Assembly: GCF_013204795.1 (NCBI RefSeq)
Contig: NZ_JABMKW010000018.1
Location: 186,001-250,000 of the forward strand
Source of the DNA: Pedobacter panaciterrae
GTDB lineage: Bacteria > Bacteroidota > Bacteroidia > Sphingobacteriales > Sphingobacteriaceae
Direction of reading: 5' to 3'
Length of the DNA: 64,000 nt
Under the pieces are notes generated by a model, which was not told where the DNA came from, did not search any database, and saw only the letters and a program-made list of their open reading frames with translations. This document shows positions 53,651 through 61,837 of this stretch, piece after piece. The first letter of the stretch is position 1. Each line of letters begins with the position of its first letter. The translations under genes and the position numbers were made by a program.

Positions 53651-54739
53651 CTATCTAGAGATGTTATTAAAAAGTCGTCTCATTATTAACACAATACACG
53701 TAATAAATCCTGCTATTATACCCCCAAGAATAAAGGACTTAACTCTTCCAAAACTGTAGCTATTCAGAGGAAACACAGGATGGTCAACTATTTGTAGCAA
53801 AGGAGTCTCTCTAAGAAGATTCATCTTTGATAGTTCTAAATTTTTTACAAGTTCGCTCAAAATTGCCTTGTTAGCTTCTGCATTGAATTGTGATTTCTGT
53901 ACGGGTACCGCACGTTGCATTTGTCTTGTTGGGTTCAAGTTAGGCGTTGCATCTGAAACCATCGCAGCAGTATATATTGCTCCATTCATCACTGCCCTTA
54001 TTGAATCCGTCTTCTTTTGTAGAATCATCACATTATCCAGAGATTTTTTTGTTTTTGTCTTTAAATAGAAATCACTAACATTTTTTACGATTTCATCATT
54101 GAACGTTTTTGCGAAAAATTCATTCTGAGATCGTATGTCGACTCTTATTATACTAGAGCCCTCTTCAGGTTTAAATACCTTCAAATAATTATTATTGATG
54201 TCATTTACAACCCTACCTAAAATACTGTCTTGAGAACGCGAATGAATTATAGGATTTAAAACATCTTTTGATTTAAAACTATCATTGTCGAAAGCATTAC
54301 TATTTGTGCTTTTGTCAGGACTATTGAAATCGATATAAATATCTATTAGCGACTTTTTTTTTCCTTCGTAATCAACTTCCGTCAGTAGAGTTGATTCAAT
54401 CATTTTTCTAGATTTATACAGTTCAACAATATTTCCTACTTGAAATATTCCACCTCCGCCTCCACCAAGATTAATGCCGGCCAAAGATGCGAGTGCTGCA
54501 TACTGCCCTCCTCCATTTTCCGCCCCCCCTTCTTCCAGAACAAATGTCGTTGTTGCAGTATATACAGGCTTTTTAAAATAGGTTAATAAAAATCCCATAA
54601 CTCCTCCGATTAAGAAGAACAATAAAATAGTTCTCCATTTTGATAACAGATATTGGTACCAAGACTTTAATTTCAGAACGATATCCCCTAATGAAATATC
54701 TTGACTTTTTAGGTTATTTGGTAAATTTTCTTTCATCAA
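53651..54739 (-). CDS. wzz: Chain-length determinant / polysaccharide co-polymerase (Wzz)
   Basis: This 362-residue inner-membrane protein has membrane helices at about 38-56 and 334-354, with a periplasmic domain between. YTATTTFVLEEGG and the Gly-rich loop SLAGINLGGGGGGIF near 80-95 resemble the region B Wzz. LLQIVDHPVFPLNSYSFGRVKS precedes the second helix. No kinase domain is fused. The SLBB export gene precedes it by two bases. Confidence 0.92.
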   Translation of the reverse strand: MMKENLPNNLKSQDISLGDIVLKLKSWYQYLLSKWRTILLFFLIGGVMGFLLTYFKKPVYTATTTFVLEEGGAENGGGQYAALASLAGINLGGGGGGIFQVGNIVELYKSRKMIESTLLTEVDYEGKKKSLIDIYIDFNSPDKSTNSNAFDNDSFKSKDVLNPIIHSRSQDSILGRVVNDINNNYLKVFKPEEGSSIIRVDIRSQNEFFAKTFNDEIVKNVSDFYLKTKTKKSLDNVMILQKKTDSIRAVMNGAIYTAAMVSDATPNLNPTRQMQRAVPVQKSQFNAEANKAILSELVKNLELSKMNLLRETPLLQIVDHPVFPLNSYSFGRVKSFILGGIIAGFITCIVLIMRRLFNNISR

Positions 54740-54741
54740 TT

Positions 54742-57309
54742 TTATCTCAATAAACTAACAACAATAGCCGCCAAAGAAGCAAAAGCTGTACTAATTCCTA
54801 TCCAAGCCTGAACGTTCATTTTTTCTCTCTCAGCACGTTTTGGCACAAAAATCTCTGCACCTGGCTTAACCTGAGGATAATTATTAAAAAATAAGAACCT
54901 CTTAGCCGCAGCAACGGAGCCATTTGAATACACGATGTATGCTCCCTTTTTATACGCATTATAGCTGAAACCACCTGCTCCATCCACGTATCCTTTAAAG
55001 GTTCTCCCTTTAATGTAAACAATGCTGTTTGGTTTTAAAACCTCTCCAGTTACTCTTACTGTTTGCAATTCCTTAGGAACACGTATTACATCTCCATCCT
55101 CTACAATCAAATCATTTCTAGACAGTGGCTTTTTTAGGATTCTCACTAAATCAATACCTACCAGATCACTACGCAGCACCTGTATGTCTTTTTCAAATGT
55201 GGTTGTGTCCTTAGCTCCAGACTGCTTCAAGCGTTGCAAGTTCATCAGCTTTTCCTTCTCTTCCTTTCTTCTCTCCAGACTATCTATAGCCCGCGCCTCT
55301 GCACCACCGGTACGTTTTAAAGACGCCCCCTCTACATAAGCCAAAGGACTTAAGCCACCCGCTCTTTTCATAATATCTGATATTCGCTCGTCCTTTTTAG
55401 TAATGGTATAAGTTCCAGGATAAAGAACTTCTCCCTCTACTTTTACTTGTCTCTGTACCTGATAACTCTCAGAACTCCGGATGGAAACTATATCAAATGG
55501 TTTTAAAGTAAAATCTCTCTCCTGAATTTTTAGATTCTGGTCTACATTAACCGTAAACACCTCTGCAGTTTGTGCAGATGCCGATGTTGCATCGCTATTT
55601 TTGATCCTTCTCGATATCTCAATACGATTTGGCGTAGCGCCTTCCTTAAAGCCTCCAGCCATTTGGATCAATGATTCCAGGTTCATGTTATCTCCATATT
55701 CAAAAGTACCAGGTTCTCTAACCTCTCCCTGAATAGTTACTTTATATTCTTCTCTTAAATCGAATATTGAAGAGATGGTTACTTTATCTTCTCTCTGCAG
55801 CTTAATATCTGCTTCGGTTCCGGCCAATACTTTGGCCACATCGAATGATAAAAGTGATAAGCTGTTGTCTGCATTTAACCTTGAGATGTATCCCCTGTTT
55901 AAAAATGCGTCTTCCTTTAAGCCATCAGCCTTATCAATCAATTGTTTTAAAGTCAGGTTCTCGTCAAGCTCAAACTGCCCCGGACGGAAAACAGCCCCTG
56001 AAATCTCTACCCTGTTTTCGAAACGATCCAGAATAGCCTCGACCACATATTTATCGCCGTTTAATGGATTGTATTTATTATAATCATCAGCCGGTACATC
56101 CGTGATCTTACGTTCTTTATTAGTTTTTTGAAGTACTTTAATCTGCGCAGTATAAGCATCGTTAGAGAAACCACCTGCAAAACGAACCATATCTTCTAAA
56201 GTTTCTGTATTTAGCGCCTCGTACAATGCCGGGCGTTTAACCTCTCCGGCCATTTCAACCCTTGTTTGATACACCGGCACATTGATCACATCCTGATCCT
56301 GCAAGCGGATATTGTTTAGCTGGATTCCGTTTAACAGAAAATCATAAACATCTATAGTAGATACCACTTTATTGTTCCTAACCACCTGTATTTTACGGAA
56401 AGACCCATTCCTGTTCGGCCCTCCTGATTCATATAAGGCATTAAATACGGTAAACAGCGAAGGAACGGTGTATGACCCTGGTTTAACTACCTCTCCTATT
56501 ACGGTTACTTTGATGCTTCTGATATTGCCCAAAGTTACGGAGACACTAGTTCTGCCAGACCTTAAACTTGGGTAAGTACTTGCCATGCTTGAACGGATCT
56601 TTGAAGTGGCCTGCTCAATAGTTAACCCACCTACCGATATCAATCCTACGTATTGTAAACGGATGGTGCCATCAGGACTTACCTTAAGTTTATAGTTGGC
56701 TTCGTTGTCTCCACTTAAATCGATTAGCAATTCGTCATCAGGACCAACAACATAGCTTTTAGGAGTGGCCATACGAAGGTTTGGCTCAAAAGTAAGGTTC
56801 TCGTTTTTAAACAGGTCTTCACCAAATATTTTAGGCTTAAGGCCTTCGAAAAGCTTTTTCATTTCCTCAAGCTTTTCCTCTTCCAAAGCCTTTTTAGTTT
56901 TCAGATTGCCGCTTGAATCTGTTTTATTGTTATTTTTAGTGGTATCTCTTACGTTTTGCTTATCAAACCCTCTGGTTCTGTCCAGCTCATTTCCATTTTG
57001 CTGATTTTTATTGGAACCGTTGCCGTCCGATTTATCATTACTTTGGCCACCTTCCTGTTTCCTGATCTTTTCTACTCTTAAACGGAGTTTCTGAATTTCA
57101 GTGGCATTCATGCCCTGAGCCGCAGCCATTTGCTCCAGCTGAGCATCATTATATCCTACCGATTCCGCTCTTTGCATTAATTGTCGGATCTGTGTATCCG
57201 TTAAGTCATCAACTTTTACGTCCGCATAATTGGTTTGCGAAAATGCCGATTGAGAAAGAATAATGGCAAAGAAGAAAAGTAATGCGGTAAGTATATTTTT
57301 AAACTTCAT
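54742..57309 (-). CDS. SLBB-domain polysaccharide export protein (Wza-like, large)
   Basis: This 855-residue secreted export protein is a paralogue of the one at 24078. It has a signal peptide (about 1-25, ending AFSQ), a UBA-like helical segment (DAQLEQMAAAQGMNATEIQKL), and a low-complexity Asn/Lys/Asp-rich linker (about 90-140). The Poly_export domain follows (PKSYVVGPDDELLIDLSGD), then repeated SLBB units (VTVIGEVVKPGSYTV; VEMAGEVKRPALYEA; VEISGAVFRPGQFEL; VTIQGEVREPGTFEY; VKVEGEVLYPGTYTI; VRVTGEVLKPNSIVY) and a C-terminal hydrophobic helix. It follows gmd by 26 bases. Confidence 0.94.
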   Translation of the reverse strand: MKFKNILTALLFFFAIILSQSAFSQTNYADVKVDDLTDTQIRQLMQRAESVGYNDAQLEQMAAAQGMNATEIQKLRLRVEKIRKQEGGQSNDKSDGNGSNKNQQNGNELDRTRGFDKQNVRDTTKNNNKTDSSGNLKTKKALEEEKLEEMKKLFEGLKPKIFGEDLFKNENLTFEPNLRMATPKSYVVGPDDELLIDLSGDNEANYKLKVSPDGTIRLQYVGLISVGGLTIEQATSKIRSSMASTYPSLRSGRTSVSVTLGNIRSIKVTVIGEVVKPGSYTVPSLFTVFNALYESGGPNRNGSFRKIQVVRNNKVVSTIDVYDFLLNGIQLNNIRLQDQDVINVPVYQTRVEMAGEVKRPALYEALNTETLEDMVRFAGGFSNDAYTAQIKVLQKTNKERKITDVPADDYNKYNPLNGDKYVVEAILDRFENRVEISGAVFRPGQFELDENLTLKQLIDKADGLKEDAFLNRGYISRLNADNSLSLLSFDVAKVLAGTEADIKLQREDKVTISSIFDLREEYKVTIQGEVREPGTFEYGDNMNLESLIQMAGGFKEGATPNRIEISRRIKNSDATSASAQTAEVFTVNVDQNLKIQERDFTLKPFDIVSIRSSESYQVQRQVKVEGEVLYPGTYTITKKDERISDIMKRAGGLSPLAYVEGASLKRTGGAEARAIDSLERRKEEKEKLMNLQRLKQSGAKDTTTFEKDIQVLRSDLVGIDLVRILKKPLSRNDLIVEDGDVIRVPKELQTVRVTGEVLKPNSIVYIKGRTFKGYVDGAGGFSYNAYKKGAYIVYSNGSVAAAKRFLFFNNYPQVKPGAEIFVPKRAEREKMNVQAWIGISTAFASLAAIVVSLLR

Positions 57310-57335
57310 AGGTAATTGATCGTGTATGAAATAGC

Positions 57336-58472
57336 TTATTCGAAATAATTTAATGTTTTAAAGCCGCCTTGCTTTAAGTACTCATCCTTTTTCATCAAAT
57401 GCAGATCGGAATGAACCATGTCTTTTACTAATAGCGGAAGATCATACTTAGGTTTCCAATCCAGTTTGGTATTGGCTTTTGTTGGATCGCCCAATAAAAG
57501 ATCAACTTCTGTTGGTCTGAAGTACTTTTCATCAACCTGTACCACAATGGTACCCGGTTTTAAATACTCGTCATTTAATCCTAGTTGAACAATTAAATCC
57601 TGATCAACATCAATAATTACACCCCTCTCGTATTGGTCTTTTCCGCTGAACTCGATTTCAATTCCCAACTCGGCAAAGCTCATTTTAACAAAATCTCTTA
57701 CCGTAGTAGTAACGCCTGTAGCGATTACGTAATCTTCTGGCTTTTCCTGTTGCAGAATTAACCACATGGCTTCGATGTAGTCTTTTGCGTGACCCCAATC
57801 ACGTTGTGCCGAGAGGTTGCCAAGGTAAAGGCAGCTCTGAAGGCCCAATGCTATTTTACATGCCGCACGAGTGATTTTACGGGTAACGAAGGTTTCGCCC
57901 CTAACCGGACTTTCGTGATTAAACAAAATGCCGTTGCAGGCAAACATATCATAGGCCTCTCTGTAGTTAACCGTAATCCAGTAAGCATACATTTTTGCTG
58001 CCGCATAGGGTGAGCGTGGATAGAAAGGGGTTGTTTCGCTTTGAGGGACAGCCTGAACCAATCCGTATAATTCGGACGTAGAAGCCTGATAAACTTTAGT
58101 TTTTTTGGTAAGACCCAAAATCCGAACAGCTTCTAATAACCTAAGTGTTCCGATTCCATCGGCATTTGCGGTATATTCTGGTGTTTCAAAACTCACCTTA
58201 ACATGGCTCATTGCAGCCAGGTTATAAATCTCATCGGGTTGGGTTTCCTGAACGATACGAATTAAATTGGTTGAATCGGTTAAATCGCCATAGTGCAATT
58301 TGAAATTTACATTATTTTCGTGTTGATCCTGATAAAGGTGATCTATACGCTCTGTATTAAACGATGAAGATCTTCTTTTCAATCCATGTACAAAGTATCC
58401 CTTTTTTAACAAAAATTCAGCTAAATAGGCTCCATCCTGTCCCGTTACTCCCGTAATTAAGGCAATTTTCAT
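57336..58472 (-). CDS. gmd: GDP-mannose 4,6-dehydratase
   Basis: Gmd converts GDP-mannose to GDP-4-keto-6-deoxymannose, precursor of GDP-fucose, GDP-rhamnose or GDP-perosamine. The 378 residues show the NADP-binding GVTGQDG (8-14), the specificity loop LKRRSSSFNTERIDHLY, STSELYG (131-137) and Tyr156-x-x-x-Lys160 in SPYAAAKMYAYW. It is first in the long operon, behind a strong candidate promoter and a structured leader. No fcl/wcaG reductase is adjacent, so the downstream sugar cannot be named; the SDR at 37610 or a distant gene could complete the path. Confidence 0.96.
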   Translation of the reverse strand: MKIALITGVTGQDGAYLAEFLLKKGYFVHGLKRRSSSFNTERIDHLYQDQHENNVNFKLHYGDLTDSTNLIRIVQETQPDEIYNLAAMSHVKVSFETPEYTANADGIGTLRLLEAVRILGLTKKTKVYQASTSELYGLVQAVPQSETTPFYPRSPYAAAKMYAYWITVNYREAYDMFACNGILFNHESPVRGETFVTRKITRAACKIALGLQSCLYLGNLSAQRDWGHAKDYIEAMWLILQQEKPEDYVIATGVTTTVRDFVKMSFAELGIEIEFSGKDQYERGVIIDVDQDLIVQLGLNDEYLKPGTIVVQVDEKYFRPTEVDLLLGDPTKANTKLDWKPKYDLPLLVKDMVHSDLHLMKKDEYLKQGGFKTLNYFE

Positions 58473-58504
58473 CTGTGTGTTTACGCTTTAGGTGTTATGA
58501 AGTT

Positions 58505-58556
58505 TGCATGAGACTTGTTTAAGTTAGATTTGAGCGGTAAGCTCATGCAGTTTCAT
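58505..58556 (-). promoter_or_regulatory. gmd leader: alternative hairpins overlapping a 10-codon open frame
   Basis: In the minus-strand leader, TGCATGAG (58549-58542) can pair with CTCATGCA (58512-58505), an 8-base stem with a 29-base loop. TGAGC (58545-58541) can instead pair with GCTCA (58535-58531), a 5-base stem with a 5-base loop. Both use the same TGAG, so they exclude each other. An ATG at 58556-58554 opens a short frame MKLHELTAQI ending at TAA 58526-58524, covering the shared arm. This looks attenuator-like, but could be chance. Confidence 0.35.
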
Positions 58557-58583
58557 TTGATAAGTGTGTTCAATTTATTCACG

Positions 58584-58615
58584 CAAACATACGGAATTAT
58601 TTGATTTGTTAACAA
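58584..58615 (-). promoter_or_regulatory. Candidate promoter of the gmd/nonulosonic acid operon
   Basis: The minus strand has TTG (58615-58613), a 21-base spacer and TATGTTTG (58591-58584), matching the Bacteroidota -33/-7 consensus. Transcription would start near 58577, leaving a leader of about 105 bases before gmd. All genes from here to 32855 are on the same strand with gaps of less than about 90 bases, so this may drive roughly 25 genes. Confidence 0.5.
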
Positions 58616-58654
58616 TAGGTAAACTCCAAATAAAGGCATATATGAAGTAGAAAG

Positions 58655-59347
58655 CTATTTGTTGCTGCCTAAATGGATTTGAATCCCTACTGAAAAAGGA
58701 TTCAAAAGAAATTCGGTTGTCCGGTCGTTATTGACTGTTCGGGTATTATTAATATCCTGCAAAATCGTTTTCTGCTTCTCGAAAGAGTACAGAAGATCCA
58801 GAGTGCCTTCGGCGAAAATAGAAATCTGAGGTATTGGGTTGATTTTAAACCCTACAACCGGGGATACCATAATTCCGTGCTTAGTGGATTCAATCTCCTG
58901 GCCTACGGCATCTGCACTCACGTCTCTCAATTGGTTTCTATTCTGTAAACTACCCTTAAACCTGTTATAACGATAGCCCAAATCAAATCCGACATAGGGT
59001 TGAATCCGTGAATAATTAAGGTTCTTTTCAAATCCTAATTTAAAGGAGTAGTCGAGCAGCTTGCCATCGGCTTCCTGACAGGTTTCACACTCATTGAAAA
59101 ACTTTTTGGATTTATTATAATAGGTTCCGTTTAAACGATAGCTAAACTGGTTGTCGTTAAATTTAACCATCACTCCGTTAAAATAAGCATCTGTAAACTT
59201 ATCAGAGCTGGTTTCATTAAATACTTTAGGCATCTCAACCATACTATATCCTCTGATGGCAATACTATAATTATAGTCGCCATTCATTTGTGAAAATGCA
59301 GTAACAGTAGTTAGCAAGAATAGGGCTAATAGTAAAGGTTTTTTCAT
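58655..59347 (-). CDS. Outer-membrane beta-barrel protein, unknown function
   Basis: This 230-residue protein has a signal peptide (about 1-19, MKKPLLLALFLLTTVTAFSQ) and alternating hydrophobic/polar strands, consistent with an eight-strand OmpA/porin-like barrel. Examples are LGFEKNLNYSRIQPYVGFDLGYRYNRF and ISIFAEGTLDLLYSF. It ends FSVGIQIHLGSNK. A Cys pair (CETC) lies in one predicted loop. It follows the oxygenase gene by six bases, so they are co-transcribed. I recognise the fold class but not a specific family. Confidence 0.8.
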   Translation of the reverse strand: MKKPLLLALFLLTTVTAFSQMNGDYNYSIAIRGYSMVEMPKVFNETSSDKFTDAYFNGVMVKFNDNQFSYRLNGTYYNKSKKFFNECETCQEADGKLLDYSFKLGFEKNLNYSRIQPYVGFDLGYRYNRFKGSLQNRNQLRDVSADAVGQEIESTKHGIMVSPVVGFKINPIPQISIFAEGTLDLLYSFEKQKTILQDINNTRTVNNDRTTEFLLNPFSVGIQIHLGSNK

Positions 59348-59353
59348 ATATAC

Positions 59354-60181
59354 TTAATTTGATCGAATGACTTTCTTAGCCAGCCTGATTAATATTGGTG
59401 GTGTTAAATCATATAATACGCTGCGCAAGGTGATAGGTTCTTTGGTAACATCATTTTTCGTTCCGGATCGGTTTACAAACAGCGTTCCATGCGGTTTGTG
59501 GTTTACCTCGCTTTTTGGTCGGCCATTACTATAATAATATAATGCCAGAGATTTTCGACTCCTGTCTGGCGGGCATGCTAGCGCATTAGGATGGCCATGG
59601 TATGAAAAATCGGTGGTTGAAAATATAGCTACCCGATTAAAAATAGGCAGTACCTTTGTGCGCGCCTCCTTCATATCACGATCCCATAGTTCAAAATGTC
59701 CGCCGTAGCTTTCATCCCAGTCCTTATTAAGATAAACCAACAAGTTAATGCGACGATCCAGCAAAGCTAATTCATGCTTATTGAAATCAGCATGCACTTT
59801 TAGCAAACCACCTGATTTTATTTCATGATAGCCGCCGCCCAAAAAATAAGGATCCGGTAGTAAAGTTTCCTTAATCCCCGTAAGCTCCTGCAAAAATTCC
59901 AATATTGGCTGTGAATTTAAAAAATGAGCCAGCAAACGGGCTGATTCACTGAAGTGTTTCTCGCCTAAAGCTTCCAGCTTCTTTTCATTATGGTTATCAT
60001 ATTTCTTTACATCCTTTTGTTTAGACAAGTCAGGAAATTCATCAGCCACTTTACCTAAAAACTCCTCGTTAAAAAAATTGTCCAATACAATACTGGGGAA
60101 AGGATCAGCGCTTATGTATTTCTGATGCATATCTTTTCCCAGTTGCTTTATATCTGTTATAGATGGATGTAAAATATTCAT
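59354..60181 (-). CDS. 2-oxoglutarate/Fe(II)-dependent oxygenase (prolyl 4-hydroxylase-like)
   Basis: This 275-residue enzyme has the double-stranded beta-helix Fe(II) ligands His130-x-Asp132 (LKVHADFNKH) and a distal His at 195 or 197 (SYHGHP). An Arg at 207 or 209 (DRSRKSLALYYYS) would bind 2-oxoglutarate. GGHFELWDRD matches the P4Hc domain. It has no signal peptide, so it acts in the cytoplasm. Homologues are often found near surface-glycan genes, and the substrate is unknown. A weak promoter-like TATATTTA lies at 60197-60204. The barrel gene follows directly. Confidence 0.87.
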   Translation of the reverse strand: MNILHPSITDIKQLGKDMHQKYISADPFPSIVLDNFFNEEFLGKVADEFPDLSKQKDVKKYDNHNEKKLEALGEKHFSESARLLAHFLNSQPILEFLQELTGIKETLLPDPYFLGGGYHEIKSGGLLKVHADFNKHELALLDRRINLLVYLNKDWDESYGGHFELWDRDMKEARTKVLPIFNRVAIFSTTDFSYHGHPNALACPPDRSRKSLALYYYSNGRPKSEVNHKPHGTLFVNRSGTKNDVTKEPITLRSVLYDLTPPILIRLAKKVIRSN

Positions 60182-60225
60182 GTATGTAATTTGATGTAAA
60201 TATAGTGTTTCCGCTTTTATAAACG

Positions 60226-60255
60226 AAAGCAGCCCCGGTATGCCAGGACTGCTTT
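60226..60255 (-). terminator. Hairpin downstream of the lipoprotein gene
   Basis: AAAGCAG (60226-60232) pairs with CTGCTTT (60249-60255). The inner part adds CC/GG and GG/CC pairs around a TATG loop, with two mismatches. On the minus strand the stem is followed by CGTTTATAAAA, only a modest T tract. It begins 30 bases after the stop of the lipoprotein at 60285 and precedes the oxygenase gene, so it likely separates two transcription units. Confidence 0.55.
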
Positions 60256-60284
60256 ACGATTATTAACTGTTAAATCTCAGAGCG

Positions 60285-60902
60285 CTATATTCGTTTTGTT
60301 TTAACTTTAAAATGGAAAGTCCCCGTTACCAACCTCTTGCTACTTTCGTTAAGGGTTTCACCCATACTCATGCTGTAACGGCATTTTATTTGAAATTGAG
60401 CATAATTGCCTTTAACACCTATATACTTGATCTCTAAAACCTCGTTATAAGAATCGGAGCTGGAACCGGACAGACTTACTAATTTTGTGGTTGAGTTGGC
60501 AATTATTGGAAGTGTTTGTGAAAACTCAAAGGGCTTTTTATTGGCCCCAACTCTTGTGATCCCATACTTTTTAATATTGGAAGACCTTACCATAACCGAG
60601 CTATCACGGGGAAATGAAAAGTAAAATGTTTCATTTGTAGAGGCCGATGTTGCTGATACATATGATGTGGAATCGTTTAAGCTGATAGGATCCAGATCGA
60701 GATGAGTACAGTCGATCTTTCGTTCCCAATCAGGTGTTTTGAAGGCCATATGTAGTGTATTATCCACTGCATCTCCATTACCGATTACAGGACCCTTAAC
60801 GGGACCCGGGTTCTCATTTGAGGGACCATCGCTGTTTTTTTCACAAGCCATAAAACTTGCTGATAATAAAATAAGTAGTATTAATTTGCTGAGTGTTTTC
60901 AT
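60285..60902 (-). CDS. Lipoprotein of unknown function
   Basis: This 205-residue protein has a lipoprotein signal MKTLSKLILLILLSASFMAC (Cys20), then a Ser/Pro/Gly/Asn-rich linker (EKNSDGPSNENPGPVKGP) that would hold the domain away from the membrane. The rest is a predicted beta-rich domain of about 150 residues (NTLHMAFKTPDWERKIDCTHLDLDP... FHFKVKTKRI). I do not recognise a family. It starts 20 bases after the lipocalin-like gene and is probably co-transcribed with it. Confidence 0.78.
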   Translation of the reverse strand: MKTLSKLILLILLSASFMACEKNSDGPSNENPGPVKGPVIGNGDAVDNTLHMAFKTPDWERKIDCTHLDLDPISLNDSTSYVSATSASTNETFYFSFPRDSSVMVRSSNIKKYGITRVGANKKPFEFSQTLPIIANSTTKLVSLSGSSSDSYNEVLEIKYIGVKGNYAQFQIKCRYSMSMGETLNESSKRLVTGTFHFKVKTKRI

Positions 60903-60922
60903 GAGCGTTAGTTTTAGGAAAA

Positions 60923-61270
60923 CTATTTCATTAGGTTAAGTTCGACGACTTCTTTATGTACGATCCCTTTCTGGGTTTCAATATGCTCTTCATATACAGA
61001 AAGCGTGGAATCGGTTAATTCCTTTATATGATAAATAGTGACATCATCACCATCGATATATTTTAAGACCAGGTTTTCTTTTGTGGCAGTATAAGTAAAA
61101 GCATCAACATCGCCCTCGCCGTCATATATACTTCCTTTTTCTCCTTCCTTAAATTCAAGATAAGCACCAGGGATCGCAAACATATCTGTTCTGAATACTT
61201 CAGCCCCATCAATATAGTCTATTTCGACCGCATTTGCGACAACCCACTTGCCTACAACTCGACTTCCCAT
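60923..61270 (-). CDS. Lipocalin-like small protein
   Basis: This 115-residue protein shows VVGKWVVANAVEIDY (the G-x-W motif of lipocalin-like domains), FKEGEKGSIYDGEGDVDAFTYTATKENLVLKY and a C-terminal strand pattern. This resembles the single-domain lipocalin families common in Bacteroidota. It has no signal peptide, and an in-frame stop (TAG) lies three codons before the ATG, so no longer start exists. Most relatives are lipoproteins, so a cytoplasmic version is unusual. Confidence 0.72.
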   Translation of the reverse strand: MGSRVVGKWVVANAVEIDYIDGAEVFRTDMFAIPGAYLEFKEGEKGSIYDGEGDVDAFTYTATKENLVLKYIDGDDVTIYHIKELTDSTLSVYEEHIETQKGIVHKEVVELNLMK

Positions 61271-61386
61271 GATAATCTAATTAAATCCAGGTATCTTAAC
61301 TGAATCGAAAATTCAGAAGATTTACTCAAAGGAAAAGGAAAACGCTTAAGCAAGCAATACCCATAATTAGGTATTTTAAGTGGCTG

Positions 61387-61560
61387 CTATTTAGCCTCAG
61401 CTTTATCGCCTACCCACACATATCGATTTGTAGTACATTTTGGGCACCAGTAAATTCGTATAGGAAGAAATCCCAGCAAATGTTTTAACACAAATCCGCG
61501 TGGAACCTGATAATGAAAATCTGTATTGCACTTCCTACACTTATAATCCTGATAGCTCAT
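61387..61560 (-). CDS. Small zinc-ribbon protein, 57 residues
   Basis: An ATG at 61560-61558 opens a frame of 57 codons ending TAG at 61387. The product starts MSYQDYKCRKCNTDFHYQ and has Cys8-x-x-Cys11 and Cys39-x-x-Cys42 (WCPKCTTN), a four-cysteine zinc-ribbon arrangement with a basic, hydrophobic middle (RGFVLKHLLGFLPIRIYW). A consensus -7 box lies 40 bases upstream. Function is unknown; nucleic acid or protein binding is common for such ribbons. Confidence 0.72.
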   Translation of the reverse strand: MSYQDYKCRKCNTDFHYQVPRGFVLKHLLGFLPIRIYWCPKCTTNRYVWVGDKAEAK

Positions 61561-61599
61561 GTATTAGAGAAATTAATTTAGCTTTTTAATAAAATCCCG

Positions 61600-61607
61600 C
61601 AAAGGTA
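61600..61607 (-). promoter_or_regulatory. Candidate -7 box for the zinc-ribbon gene
   Basis: The minus strand reads TACCTTTG, a full TAnnTTTG match and one of the commonest forms in Bacteroidota. Transcription would begin near 61593, about 33 bases before the ATG. A -33 TTTG at ideal spacing is not seen. Confidence 0.45.
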
Positions 61608-61837
61608 TGTAAAATCGATTATTAAAAATTACTTCACAAACTTATTACAAATAAAAAGGCAAAAAATCGGCCATTGTTAAATATGACCTCATTTCTGATC
61701 ATTTAACGAAAAACAAGGTTAATACTGAGGCAACTTTTTCTCCTTTATTCCCCGTTTTAGGACAATAGGCATGGGGTTCACAGGACACTGGGTTAATAAT
61801 CTTTCTTGGGAACTTAGAATGGAGAGAGGATAATCAC

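Noticed and set aside
61347..61376. Small inverted repeat (AATACC / GGTATT) between the zinc-ribbon and lipocalin genes
   Set aside because: The stem is only six A/T-rich pairs and has no T tract, so it is too weak to call a terminator.
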